The notes: generated from the letters alone by a model not told the origin. DNA of 32,153 nt from Chlorobiota bacterium (GCA_013151215.1 JAADIS010000011.1:1-32153); one strand, 5' to 3'. Shown: positions 23,632 to 32,153, counted from the first letter of the stretch. A program made the numbers and translations.

Positions 23632-24606
23632 ATGCCAAATAAATCAGACCATATAATATCCAGTTTGAATGCTTTAGGCAAAGAGAAAGTCCCTTTTCTC
23701 TTCGTCTTCGACTTTCTATGTGAGAAACCCATAATTATAAAGTTAAAAGAAATTGATAATAAAGCGGTTATGTATTCGGTAAATGGAATAACGAATGCTC
23801 AGAGCTATGATTTCGGGAACAGGCCGCTTAGTTTTGATGTTGAAGTCGTTGGGAAAAGCCGATACCGAAAAGCTTTCGATATAGTGCAGCGACATATTCG
23901 CCATGGCGACTCTTTTTTGTTGAACCTGACGTTTCCCAGCCCAATCGAATCGAATTTTGGCTTAAAGGATATTTTTTATGCAAGCAAGGCCAAATATAAA
24001 CTTTGGGTAAAGGATGGTTTCGTTGTTTTTTCGCCCGAGATATTCGTAAGGACAAAAAACAACATTATCAGCTCTTTTCCAATGAAAGGCACTATTGACG
24101 CCGATGTTCCAGAAGCAGAAGAAAAATTGCTGTCGAGCGAAAAAGAGCTGGCCGAGCATTATACCATAGTGGACCTGATAAGGAACGACCTAAGCATAGT
24201 TTCAAAGAATGTGAGGGTAGAAAGGTTCAGGTATTTAGAGAAAATAAAAACCAACCGTGGCAACTTGCTGCAAATGAGCTCTAAAGTCAGCGGCGACTTG
24301 ACTGTGGGATGGCAGGAAAACTTAGGGGGGATTTTGATGAGATTGTTGCCGGCCGGATCAATTTCAGGGGCGCCTAAAAAGAAAACCATCGAGATAATCA
24401 AGAAAACCGAAAAATATGACCGGGGATATTATACCGGTGTTTTTGGCATTTTCGACGGGGAAAATATCGATAGCGGGGTAATGATACGCTTCGTGGAAAA
24501 AACAGATAGCGGGTTAATATACAAAAGCGGCGGCGGAATCACTGCAAGGAGCGATCCTGAAGAGGAATATGACGAGTTGCTGCAAAAGGTCTATGTTCCT
24601 TTATAA
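23632..24606 (+). CDS. pabB: Aminodeoxychorismate synthase component I
   Basis: The product (324 aa) is the chorismate-binding subunit that turns chorismate and ammonia into 4-amino-4-deoxychorismate. Seen: FVVFSPEIFVR, the PMKGTI motif with the Lys (152) typical of PabB rather than anthranilate synthase TrpE, HYTIVDLIRNDLSIV, LLPAGSISGAPKKKT, and the end GYYTGVFGIFDG to SGGGITARSDPEEEY. It is shorter than E. coli PabB because most of the N-terminal region is missing, as in other Bacteroidota. pabC follows after 23 nt on the same strand; the amidotransferase gene is 0.7 kb away on the other strand. Confidence 0.92.
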   Translation: MPNKSDHIISSLNALGKEKVPFLFVFDFLCEKPIIIKLKEIDNKAVMYSVNGITNAQSYDFGNRPLSFDVEVVGKSRYRKAFDIVQRHIRHGDSFLLNLTFPSPIESNFGLKDIFYASKAKYKLWVKDGFVVFSPEIFVRTKNNIISSFPMKGTIDADVPEAEEKLLSSEKELAEHYTIVDLIRNDLSIVSKNVRVERFRYLEKIKTNRGNLLQMSSKVSGDLTVGWQENLGGILMRLLPAGSISGAPKKKTIEIIKKTEKYDRGYYTGVFGIFDGENIDSGVMIRFVEKTDSGLIYKSGGGITARSDPEEEYDELLQKVYVPL

Positions 24607-24629
24607 AACCCGCCCAAACGACAAAAAGC

Positions 24630-25232
24630 ATGAAATTATTGGAGACCATAAAGTTCGAGAATGGACATTTTGCCAATCTAGACCTACATTCCGAAAGGAT
24701 GAACAATGCCAGGAAACAGCTCTTCGAGGCTGAAGGGAAAATAGATTTATCTTCGGCCCTAAGCCATTTGGGGTCCTCTGCCGCCTTTAGTAATCCCGTT
24801 TATAAATGCAGGATACTGTACGGGCTCCAAATTGAGAAGCTCGAGATGCTGCCCTACACTTTTCCAACTATCGAATCGCTAAGAATAATCTCCTGCGACC
24901 AAGTGGAATACGGCTTTAAATATGCCGACAGGCATGAACTGGACAAACTCTTCGCCAGGCGAAAAAACTGCGACGATATTTTAATCGTAAAAGACAACTT
25001 GATAACCGACAGCAGTTTTTGCAATGTGCTTTTTTACAACGGGAAAAAGTGGCTTACGCCCGAAAAACCACTGTTAAAAGGAGTCCAGCGCCAGTATTTG
25101 CTCGATAATGAGCTAGTTGAAACAGCCAACATAAGTGTTTACGACCTGCATAACTTTGAAAAGTTACGCCTTGTGAATGCTATGATCTCTTTCGAGGCCG
25201 CAGCGGATATTGCTGTTGATTCCGTTTTTTGA
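24630..25232 (+). CDS. pabC: 4-amino-4-deoxychorismate lyase (class IV aminotransferase fold)
   Basis: The product (200 aa) is a short fold-type IV PLP enzyme. It should release pyruvate from 4-amino-4-deoxychorismate to give p-aminobenzoate. Seen: ETIKFENGHFANLDLHSERM at the N-terminus, the likely PLP Lys in FKYADRHELDKLF (Lys 97), DDILIVKDNLITDSSFCNVLFY and PLLKGVQRQYLL near the C-terminus. It is shorter than the E. coli enzyme (about 270 aa). The assignment to PabC rather than another class IV aminotransferase rests on its position 23 nt after pabB. Confidence 0.87.
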   Translation: MKLLETIKFENGHFANLDLHSERMNNARKQLFEAEGKIDLSSALSHLGSSAAFSNPVYKCRILYGLQIEKLEMLPYTFPTIESLRIISCDQVEYGFKYADRHELDKLFARRKNCDDILIVKDNLITDSSFCNVLFYNGKKWLTPEKPLLKGVQRQYLLDNELVETANISVYDLHNFEKLRLVNAMISFEAAADIAVDSVF

Positions 25233-25268
25233 ATTAATCGCCCTTAAATTTCAAGAAGGTTTTTTTCA

Positions 25269-25276
25269 TAAATTTG
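25269..25276 (+). promoter_or_regulatory. Putative -7 box for the S46 peptidase gene
   Basis: TAAATTTG matches TAnnTTTG, 25 nt before the ATG at 25302. Confidence 0.45.
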
Positions 25277-25301
25277 ACCCCTTCATTAAAAACCGATTAT
25301 C

Positions 25302-27470
25302 ATGAAAATAAGAAATTCGATATTAATTGTTTGCCTGATTGTTTTAAGCAAAAGCATCCTTATTGCCGGTGAAGGCATGTGGATACCTATGCTGCTGCAA
25401 AGTTTGAACGAAAAAGAAATGCAGGATATGGGCATGAAGTTTACTGCCGATGATATTTATTCGATCAATCACTCGAGCATGAAAGATGCAATATTGCTGT
25501 TTGGCAGGGGGTGCACTTCAGAGATAATCTCCGATGAAGGATTATTGCTCACAAACCACCATTGCGGTTTTGGTGCCATACAAAAACACAGTAGTGTTGA
25601 ACACGATTATCTAACCGACGGCTTTTGGGCTATGAGCCGTGAGGAGGAACTTGTTAACCCCGGCCTGACAGCCACCCTCATGCTTGAAATGCGCGATATT
25701 TCAAAAGAAGTAAATAATGGTGTACGAGCCGATATGACGGAGAATGAACGCAATGCGATGATATCCGACAATATAAAAACACTAGTTGAAGGATTCGAAA
25801 AACAATCGGAATACAAAGCCAAAATAGTTCCTTTTTATAAAGGCAACCAATATTATATGATAATTACGGAGACTTTCAAAGACATCCGCCTTGTAGGGGC
25901 GCCACCGTCCAACATTGGGAAATTCGGCGGTGATACCGACAACTGGATGTGGCCCCGTCATACCGGCGATTTCTCATTGTTCAGGATTTACGTCGGGAAA
26001 GATGGCAAACCAGCAGAATATTCCGAGGACAACATTCCTTATACACCAAAATATCATTTTCCCATTTCGCTGCAAGGTACTGATTTAGGAGATTTTACGA
26101 TGGTGTTCGGCTATCCGGCACGTACTAACGAATACTTGCCTTCCTATGCTCTCGAACTGATAACGGAAATAGGAAATCCCCAGAAAATAAAGCTTAGGGA
26201 AACACGACTTGACATTTTCCGGAAGTATTCGGAAAAAGATCCTGAAGTAAGAATTCAGTATGCCACAAAACATGCCAGGGTAGCCAATTACTGGAAGAAG
26301 ATGATCGGGGAAAGCAGCGGCGTGAAACGCATGCATGCTATTGAGGATAAACGTGAATACGAAAAACAATTCGTGCAATGGGTAAACTCTTCCGACTATA
26401 CAAAAAACGAATACTCAGGCATGATTTCAGGATTCGAGAATTATTATTCCCAGTTAAAACCACTTAGCCTGGCCCGCGATTATTTTTCGGAAGCAGTTAT
26501 GGGAATGGAGATTGTTTCTTTCTCTTTTCAATACAAAAACCTTGTAAATTTGAGTCGGGTGAAAAACCCCGATAAGGAAAAAATTGCTAATGAAATTGAG
26601 AAACTGAAAAAGCGGAATACAACTTTTTTCAAAGATTATTATAAACCCATCGACAAAGAAGTAGTGGCTCAAATGCTAAAATATTACGACCAGAATATTG
26701 AAGGGGATTTTAAACCGGAATTTTTTGCCGTCATTCACAAAAAGTATAAAAGTGATTATTCCGCCTATACCGACATGATATTCAAGAAATCGATTTTCGA
26801 TGATGAAGCCGCGTTAAACAATCTTTTAAACAATTATAAACCAAAAGATTACAAAGTAATATTAAAAGATCCTGCCTTTCATGTCTCTGACGAGTTTTAT
26901 GATATTTATATGTCGAAAATAAAAACACCCTATTTCAATATAAGCAAGAACATAGACAGTTTGCAGCGCAAATTCATGAAGGCCCAAATGGAAATGAATC
27001 CCGGTAAAAGATTTTACCCTGACGCTAATTTCACACTAAGGGTAAGTTACGGAAAAGTTGATGGTTATAAACCGAGGGATGCCGTAAATTTCAGGCATTT
27101 CACTACGCTTGAGGGCATTATGGACAAAGAAAACCCCGATATTTATGATTATGTGGTTGAAGACCGCCTAAAGGAACTTTATATGCAAAAAGATTACGGC
27201 AAATATGCCGATAAAGATGGGAGCCTGCATATATCGTTTATTGCCAGCAACCATACTACCGGTGGAAACTCCGGTAGCCCCGTTATCGATGCAAACGGCA
27301 ATTTAATCGGTGTCAACTTCGACCGTGCCTGGGAAGGGACCATGAGCGACCTTGCCTACGACCCTGACGTTTGCCGTAACATATCGCTGGATATCAGGTA
27401 TTTCCTGTTTGTTGTTGATAAGTTTGCCGGTGCGGGATATCTCGTTGATGAAATGGATCTGGTACAATAA
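25302..27470 (+). CDS. S46 family dipeptidyl peptidase, DPP11 type (Asp/Glu specific)
   Basis: The product (722 aa) is an exported S46 serine exopeptidase that removes dipeptides from peptide N-termini in the periplasm. Seen: signal peptide 1-23 ending IAG before EGMWIPMLL (the usual mature N-terminus), GRGCTSEIISDEGLLLTNHHCGFG with the catalytic His (~86/87), the probable catalytic Asp 223 in WPRHTGDFSLFRIY, and the nucleophile in TTGGNSGSPVID (Ser 657). Eighteen residues after that Ser is Arg 675 in NFDRAWEGTMSD. In Porphyromonas gingivalis the equivalent residue is Arg 673 in DPP11 (acidic P1) and Gly in DPP7, so Asp/Glu specificity is likely. Length is normal. Confidence 0.93.
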   Translation: MKIRNSILIVCLIVLSKSILIAGEGMWIPMLLQSLNEKEMQDMGMKFTADDIYSINHSSMKDAILLFGRGCTSEIISDEGLLLTNHHCGFGAIQKHSSVEHDYLTDGFWAMSREEELVNPGLTATLMLEMRDISKEVNNGVRADMTENERNAMISDNIKTLVEGFEKQSEYKAKIVPFYKGNQYYMIITETFKDIRLVGAPPSNIGKFGGDTDNWMWPRHTGDFSLFRIYVGKDGKPAEYSEDNIPYTPKYHFPISLQGTDLGDFTMVFGYPARTNEYLPSYALELITEIGNPQKIKLRETRLDIFRKYSEKDPEVRIQYATKHARVANYWKKMIGESSGVKRMHAIEDKREYEKQFVQWVNSSDYTKNEYSGMISGFENYYSQLKPLSLARDYFSEAVMGMEIVSFSFQYKNLVNLSRVKNPDKEKIANEIEKLKKRNTTFFKDYYKPIDKEVVAQMLKYYDQNIEGDFKPEFFAVIHKKYKSDYSAYTDMIFKKSIFDDEAALNNLLNNYKPKDYKVILKDPAFHVSDEFYDIYMSKIKTPYFNISKNIDSLQRKFMKAQMEMNPGKRFYPDANFTLRVSYGKVDGYKPRDAVNFRHFTTLEGIMDKENPDIYDYVVEDRLKELYMQKDYGKYADKDGSLHISFIASNHTTGGNSGSPVIDANGNLIGVNFDRAWEGTMSDLAYDPDVCRNISLDIRYFLFVVDKFAGAGYLVDEMDLVQ

Positions 27471-27475
27471 TTATC

Positions 27476-28318
27476 TTAAAACGGCTGAATGTAAAAGCCC
27501 ATTCCAATCCAAGAAATGGCTCTTCCGGCATAAACGGAATATGGCAGAGGTCCGTTGAAATATGTCAACAGGATTTCAAAAGGATGCCTTTCGGCCTTGC
27601 CAAAAATAAAGCCGCTGCCGATATTTACCGCAGGACGAAAATCATAGTCTTGTCTTGTATCCGCATAAAAACCAAGAAAGAAACTTATCGTTTCGGCTTT
27701 GTTTACAGCAGTAACAAAATCTGTTGTTGCAGTAAGAACAAAAGGCTTCCGGGGCTGGGAGGCCCTAAGAATTGATCCCGCCCCCATGCCGAACGACCAT
27801 TTTTTAATATGAAAGACCGCTGTAAAATCCAGTTGTTCGTAATTGTTGTTGTTCCTGTAATATCCCGTTATATTATTGCGAATTATATAATCATCGCCCA
27901 TATGGGCTGAAAGATGATAAACCCTCAACCTCAACAGCCAATTGTTTCGTTTCCAGGTCAGTGGCATGCCTATGAGAAAGTCGGTGCTAACAATGTTCCT
28001 TTGAAATTCCCCTGTGCGGTCTGTCCACTCAAACTGTGTAAAAGCAGCCCCTTCAAAGCCCAGGTCAAAACTTCTGTTTTCGCCTTTGGGCCATGCAAAT
28101 ATCGAACGTTGGAAACCGAATGCAAAGCCGGCAATATAGTAATCTGCCTGAGCACCTGAATTATACGCAATGGCCATTTGCCCATAACCCTGACTTGCCA
28201 AAGGATCCAAAATTTGTGTTTCCCAAAGGTTCTGTTCAGGTAAAAAATCCATCTTCTGTCCCAGAACGGAATTCGAAATCAAGCAAAACAATATTGTCCA
28301 GCAATAAATTTTCTTCAT
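27476..28318 (-). CDS. DUF1207 family outer-membrane protein
   Basis: The product is 280 aa from ATG 28318 (MKKIYCWTILFCLISNSVLGQ, a clear signal peptide); the 56 codons open upstream look like A/T-rich spacer. The mature part has the DUF1207 pattern: FLPEQNLW at the start, a beta-rich body with SIFAWPKGENRSFDLGFEGA, IGMPLTWKRNNWLLRLRVYHLSAHMGDDY and a barrel-like end MGFYIQPF. The family is found in Bacteroidota and Planctomycetes and has no known function. Its stop is 5 bp from the stop of the peptidase gene. Confidence 0.82.
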   Translation of the reverse strand: MKKIYCWTILFCLISNSVLGQKMDFLPEQNLWETQILDPLASQGYGQMAIAYNSGAQADYYIAGFAFGFQRSIFAWPKGENRSFDLGFEGAAFTQFEWTDRTGEFQRNIVSTDFLIGMPLTWKRNNWLLRLRVYHLSAHMGDDYIIRNNITGYYRNNNNYEQLDFTAVFHIKKWSFGMGAGSILRASQPRKPFVLTATTDFVTAVNKAETISFFLGFYADTRQDYDFRPAVNIGSGFIFGKAERHPFEILLTYFNGPLPYSVYAGRAISWIGMGFYIQPF

Positions 28319-28422
28319 ACGGTTATGATAAAATGCTAAATAAGCAATAAATGAAATTAAGGTATTGTTTGTCTGAAAAATATTATCAACAGGTTTATGG
28401 GGACTTATAAAACTTAATTGAT

Positions 28423-28430
28423 TATATTTG
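28423..28430 (+). promoter_or_regulatory. Putative -7 box for the penicillin acylase family gene
   Basis: TATATTTG matches TAnnTTTG, 18 nt before ATG 28449; it argues against any start upstream of 28430. Confidence 0.5.
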
Positions 28431-28448
28431 GGGAATAAAAATAATAGT

Positions 28449-30839
28449 ATGAAATTAATTGTTAAGATCTTGCTCGGGATATTCACCTTGCTTCTTTTAG
28501 TATTTGTTGCTGCCTACTCTTGGATAAAAGGTACTGCTCCCACCTACGAAGGACAAAAAACTTTTAAATCGCTTTCGCAGGCTGTAGAAATTTATTACGA
28601 CGACTTTGGGGTGCCTCATATTTATGCGGAAAATGCCGAAGATGGATATTTCGCCCTGGGATATGCCCATGCACAGGAACGCCTTTTCCAGATGGTGATG
28701 ATAAGGCGGGCCACCAGCGGGCGACTTTCTGAGATATTGGGAAAAGATCTTATAAAAACAGATGAAGTAATGTTGAGCTTGGGCATAGGACAGGCGGCTG
28801 AGAAAAGCAGCGACCTTGCATTCGAAGATTCGCAAAAGACAATAAACAAACAAGCCCAGGCCTATCTTGACGGAATCAATGCCTTCATCGACGAAGATAA
28901 CCTACCCATTGAGTTTAAGCTCATCGGTTTTAAACCCGAGCACTTTAAACCTGTTGATATTTATAAGGCCATAGGTTATATGTCGCTGTCGTTCACCTCT
29001 GCATTATCGCTGGAGCCCATGATGAGCAATATTTATAATACGCTGGGCGAAGAGTATTTAGTCGATTTCCTACAAGATTCTGCTTCTAACTCAAATCTTT
29101 ATGATAATGAAGATAGCGAAATTATGTCAAGCATCATAAAACCCCTCGATTTGCAAGAAATTTTGCCAATTCCAATTTGGGAAGGCTCCAACAACTGGGT
29201 GATGGGCAAGGACAGGTCGGAGAGCCGGAAGGTCTTGCTTGCCAACGACACACATATAAAATACTCGCAACCGGCAGTCTGGTTTGAAGCCAACCTCAAT
29301 TATCCGGGTTTTGAGATGTCCGGATATTATCTGGCAGGAGTTCCTTTTGCCATTATCGGGCACAACAGCAATCTAGGCTGGGGAATTACGATTTTTCCTT
29401 TCGACAACATGGATCTTTATCGGGAGAGAACAAATCCCGAAAACCCTGATCAGTACTGGCATAATGGAAGATGGCATGATTTCGCGGTCAAATCCTTCGA
29501 CATAAAAGTAAAAGGTGCCGAAGATGTTGATTTTAAAATAAGATACAGCATTCATGGCCCTGAGATGAACCCGGTTTACGAAAGCATGAGCACTCTGGAA
29601 AGCAATCCCGTTTGTTTATGGTGGTCCTTGCACGATATTAAGACCACTTCGCTGGAGGCATTATACGAAATAAATAAAGCAAAGGATTTTGATGAATTTC
29701 AGCAAGCAATGCATCTAATTGATATTGTAGGACTTAACGTTGTTTACGGCGATACGGATGATAACATTGCTTTATGGGCTAGCGGCAAAATCCCCATTCG
29801 GGATGCCTCGGTCAACTCTAAATTAATCCTCGACGGGGCCGATTCCACCAAAGATTTCAAGGCTTACTACTCCTTCGACAAAAATCCAGCGATAATCAAT
29901 CCCGAAGATGGTTTTATTTGCACTTCCAATGACGCCCCTATAAGAGTTGACGGAATTGAATATCCGGGCTATTATTATCCGGGTTACCGAGCAAACAGGA
30001 TTAAGCAACTGGCAAACAGTCGTAATAAATGGAGCTTGGAAAGCATGAAAACCATTCAAAACGACGTAAAATCCGAACGAGACCTTAAATTGAGAAATTT
30101 GATCCTAAAAGTCTCGAACACCAAGCTGCTTTCGAGCGAAGGCGCGACTTATGCCAAAGCTATTAATTATTTTTACGAATGGAATGGTGAGTATCAGGTA
30201 AATAGTGTGGGAGCCAGTATATTTACAAGTAGTATCTATAATATCCTAAAGCTGGCAATGCTGGATGAGCTTGGCGAAAAACAATTTGCCGATGTCATGA
30301 ACTCCATGCCCGTCCGCTCATCCATCGAACGTTTGTTCCTAAACCGGAATTCACCCTGGTGGGATAATATAAATACTAAGGATATTGTTGAAACAAGAAA
30401 TGAGATATTGGCCGCCGGCTTTAAGAACGCTCTTTTTGAACTACAGAAATATCTGGGAGATGATTTTAATTCATGGCAATGGGGGAAACTGCACACTTTA
30501 ACTCATGTTCACCCAATTGGAAGAAAAGAGCCTTTTGACATGATTTTTAACGTTGGCCCTTTTGCTGACCGCGGAGGAAACGAAGTTGTTTTAAAAGAGG
30601 CATTTAAATACAACGGCCATGGCCCGTATAAAGTGTTTTCAGGCCCGGCTATGCGCATGCTGGTTGATTTCGCAAATCCTGCGACCTCGTTCTCGATTCT
30701 CCCGACAGGGCAATCGGGCAATTTCGTAAGCCCCCACTACAAAGACCAGGCAAGGATGTTCATAAACGGTAAGTACCGCACTCTCGAACTCGACAAGGAA
30801 AAAGTAAAAAGCGGGAGCTTGCTCGAGCTTATCCCATAA
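28449..30839 (+). CDS. Penicillin acylase family protein (Ntn hydrolase)
   Basis: The product is 796 aa from ATG 28449. It starts with an uncleaved or cleavable membrane helix (IVKILLGIFTLLLLVFVAAYSWI), so it is exported. Family features: VEIYYDDFGVPHIYAENAEDGYFALGYAHAQERLFQM, the new N-terminus exposed by self-cleavage in WEGSNNWVMG (nucleophile Ser 247), PGFEMSGYYLAGVPFAIIGHNSNLGWGIT in the beta chain, and C-terminal PTGQSGNFVSPHYKDQ. Members hydrolyse amide bonds of penicillins, acyl-homoserine lactones or N-acyl amino acids; the substrate cannot be read from sequence. Length fits unprocessed precursors of the family. Confidence 0.92.
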   Translation: MKLIVKILLGIFTLLLLVFVAAYSWIKGTAPTYEGQKTFKSLSQAVEIYYDDFGVPHIYAENAEDGYFALGYAHAQERLFQMVMIRRATSGRLSEILGKDLIKTDEVMLSLGIGQAAEKSSDLAFEDSQKTINKQAQAYLDGINAFIDEDNLPIEFKLIGFKPEHFKPVDIYKAIGYMSLSFTSALSLEPMMSNIYNTLGEEYLVDFLQDSASNSNLYDNEDSEIMSSIIKPLDLQEILPIPIWEGSNNWVMGKDRSESRKVLLANDTHIKYSQPAVWFEANLNYPGFEMSGYYLAGVPFAIIGHNSNLGWGITIFPFDNMDLYRERTNPENPDQYWHNGRWHDFAVKSFDIKVKGAEDVDFKIRYSIHGPEMNPVYESMSTLESNPVCLWWSLHDIKTTSLEALYEINKAKDFDEFQQAMHLIDIVGLNVVYGDTDDNIALWASGKIPIRDASVNSKLILDGADSTKDFKAYYSFDKNPAIINPEDGFICTSNDAPIRVDGIEYPGYYYPGYRANRIKQLANSRNKWSLESMKTIQNDVKSERDLKLRNLILKVSNTKLLSSEGATYAKAINYFYEWNGEYQVNSVGASIFTSSIYNILKLAMLDELGEKQFADVMNSMPVRSSIERLFLNRNSPWWDNINTKDIVETRNEILAAGFKNALFELQKYLGDDFNSWQWGKLHTLTHVHPIGRKEPFDMIFNVGPFADRGGNEVVLKEAFKYNGHGPYKVFSGPAMRMLVDFANPATSFSILPTGQSGNFVSPHYKDQARMFINGKYRTLELDKEKVKSGSLLELIP

Positions 30840-30893
30840 TATTGTAAGTGCTGATGCTTTTTAAGGCTAGAGCACATAACAACATTATTAGTT

Positions 30894-30923
30894 AAGTACA
30901 AAAAGGCTTCGCTTTTAGTACTT
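30894..30923 (+). other. Stem-loop in the spacer between the acylase and mutase genes
   Basis: AAGTACAAAAAG pairs with CTTTTAGTACTT (12 bp, one mismatch) around the loop GCTTCG. It lies 55 bp past the acylase stop. There is no proper T-tract after it, so it is only a possible terminator or processing site. The rest of the 187-bp spacer holds the mutase -7 box and nothing else I can identify. Confidence 0.45.
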
Positions 30924-30990
30924 TGTCCAGGATGCTTATTTATACTGTTAATAAATTCACAAATTAGGGGGCGTATATCTCAAATTAGAG

Positions 30991-30998
30991 TATTTTTG
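30991..30998 (+). promoter_or_regulatory. Putative -7 box for the methylmalonyl-CoA mutase gene
   Basis: TATTTTTG matches TAnnTTTG, 28 nt before the ATG at 31027. Confidence 0.45.
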
Positions 30999-31026
30999 CA
31001 AATTATTTTTTTGAACATATAATATT

Positions 31027-32153
31027 ATGAAGGAAGAAAAACTTTTTCAGGAGTTCAAGCCCGTTAGTACGGATGAATGGAAGAAAAAGATAATCAAGGA
31101 CCTGAAAGGTGCCGACTACGACAAGAAACTGGTTTGGCATACTGATAGCGGCTTTGATCTGCAACCGTTTTATCGTGCCGAAGACCTGGAAAACTTAACA
31201 TATTTGGAAAGTTTCCCGGGCAACTTTCCCTATACGAGAGGCAACGAACAAAAATCAAATAACTGGAAGGTTAATCAGTTAATTGATGTTAAAGACATTG
31301 CTGAAGGCAATAAACGGGCTGTGGAAATCAGGGCGAAAGGCGTTGATTCGCTGGCCTTTACATTCAAAAGCGATTATAAACCAACGGAAAGCGACATTGA
31401 CAGCTTACTCGATAATATCAGGATCGACGAGGTGGAAGTTAATTTCAGAACCGATTTTCCTGAGAAGATGATAAAGATACTCGAAAATATTGCCAGAAAG
31501 GATAATCGCGATCTTGAGAAAATACGAGGAAGCGTTTATTGCGATCCTTTGTCGGAATACAGTACTGGCCAAAAAAAAGATTTCGATGCCGAAAGAGAGT
31601 TTCTTGATGTTGCCAATAACTTCAGAAAAGCAAAAAACCTATGTAATTTTCATTGCTTAACTGTTGACGGCAGCATTTTCCACAATTCGGGAGCAAGCAC
31701 CGTCAGTGAAATTGCGTTCACACTATCTATGGCAGTTGAATATCTCAACAGGCTTACCGACAGCAAATTAGATGTCGACATGATAAGTAGGCACATCCGT
31801 TTCAACTTGGCTGCCGGGCCTTCATATTTTGTCGAGATCGCCAAGTTGAGGGCCGTGCGGTTTTTATGGGCTAAAATCATGAAAGAATACGGTATCAACA
31901 ACAGCAGCTCAGCCAGGATGTGTGTTCATTCCGTTAGTTCGTCAATCAACAAAACAATTTACGACCCCTATGTCAACATGCTCAGAACAACTACCGAAAC
32001 CATGTCGGCAGCATTGGGAGGAGCCGATTCCATTACTGTTCTTCCGTTCGATTTTACAATGGAAAAAACCTCTGAACTTGGTCAAAGGATAGCACGCAAC
32101 CAGCAATTATTACTCAAGGGCGAATCGCATTTCGATAAGGTTAACGACCCTGC
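31027..32153 (+). CDS. mutA: Methylmalonyl-CoA mutase small subunit, N-terminal part (runs off right edge)
   Basis: The frame starts with ATG at 31027 and stays open for 375 codons to the window end. The product begins KLFQEFKPVSTDEWKKKIIK, followed by LKGADYDKKLVWHTDSGF, and later carries FNLAAGPSYFVEIAKLRAVR, RFLWAKIMKEYGI, ARMCVHSVSS, YDPYVNMLRTTTETMSAAL, GGADSITVLPFD and LGQRIARNQQLLLKGESHF. These are hallmarks of the methylmalonyl-CoA mutase barrel domain. The lead-in is that of the small (beta) subunit, which in Bacteroidota pairs with a large subunit gene, expected just beyond the edge. The enzyme interconverts methylmalonyl-CoA and succinyl-CoA using adenosylcobalamin; the small subunit itself is non-catalytic. 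Confidence 0.93.
   Translation, partial: MKEEKLFQEFKPVSTDEWKKKIIKDLKGADYDKKLVWHTDSGFDLQPFYRAEDLENLTYLESFPGNFPYTRGNEQKSNNWKVNQLIDVKDIAEGNKRAVEIRAKGVDSLAFTFKSDYKPTESDIDSLLDNIRIDEVEVNFRTDFPEKMIKILENIARKDNRDLEKIRGSVYCDPLSEYSTGQKKDFDAEREFLDVANNFRKAKNLCNFHCLTVDGSIFHNSGASTVSEIAFTLSMAVEYLNRLTDSKLDVDMISRHIRFNLAAGPSYFVEIAKLRAVRFLWAKIMKEYGINNSSSARMCVHSVSSSINKTIYDPYVNMLRTTTETMSAALGGADSITVLPFDFTMEKTSELGQRIARNQQLLLKGESHFDKVNDP

Noticed and set aside
25302-27470. DPP7 (hydrophobic P1) for the S46 peptidase
   Set aside because: The deciding position is Arg, not Gly.
28319-28486. 56-codon N-terminal extension of the DUF1207 protein
   Set aside because: It overlaps the divergent acylase start and promoter; ATG 28318 begins a clear signal peptide.
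1-32153. tRNA or rRNA genes, CRISPR arrays, prophage or defence gene clusters
   Set aside because: None seen by reading the spacers and proteins on both strands; almost all sequence is accounted for by ordinary chromosomal genes.

Overview
The window comes from a Bacteroidota chromosome, most likely the Bacteroidales/Marinilabiliales side of the phylum. This rests on four things seen in the sequence: two secreted proteins ending in type IX secretion (T9SS) sorting domains; a DUF2795 protein of the kind common in that phylum; an S46 dipeptidyl peptidase with a methylmalonyl-CoA mutase small subunit; and TAnnTTTG boxes, the Bacteroidota -7 element, ahead of at least 14 genes. There are no rRNA or tRNA genes, CRISPR arrays, phage genes or full-length transposase genes. 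It reads as a core chromosomal segment with one small non-autonomous mobile element.

Layout. 1-4150: start of a secreted protein running off the left edge (-), an acyl-AMP ligase carrying its own acyl carrier domain (+), a nitroreductase (-) and an alpha/beta hydrolase (+). 4155-4388: a 234-bp MITE-like element with perfect 15-bp inverted ends and a 7-bp direct repeat, inserted exactly at the hydrolase stop codon and beside the terminator of the convergent gene. 4449-7150 (-): DUF2795 protein, PduO-type cobalamin adenosyltransferase, an ABC ATPase ending 1 nt before it, a methyltransferase, and a decayed fragment that looks like part of a Fic-family gene. 7160-15062 (-): an unrecognised exported protein and two large T9SS cargo proteins built from related modules, separated by strong hairpin terminators. 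15305-17215 (-): dnaK. 17414-21737 (-): a lipoprotein, then a probable hpt - adk - pepA operon in which adk encodes two fused adenylate kinase domains, the second with altered active-site residues. 21932-25232: ridA and the three genes of p-aminobenzoate synthesis, pabA (-), pabB and pabC (+), with a small outer-membrane protein gene between pabA and pabB. 25302-32153: a DPP11-type S46 peptidase (+), a DUF1207 outer-membrane protein (-), a penicillin acylase family protein (+) and the start of the methylmalonyl-CoA mutase small subunit (+, cut by the right edge).

How the genes fit together. The cobalamin adenosyltransferase makes the cofactor that methylmalonyl-CoA mutase needs, which fits propionate/succinate metabolism. 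hpt and adk serve purine salvage and nucleotide balance. pabA, pabB and pabC give the p-aminobenzoate branch of folate synthesis. The S46 peptidase, leucyl aminopeptidase and penicillin acylase family protein suggest peptide and amide use. I found no convincing new defence or mobile system. The most unusual items are the double adenylate kinase with a probably inactive second half, the MITE, and the interrupted fibronectin-like domain in the 1488-aa T9SS protein.
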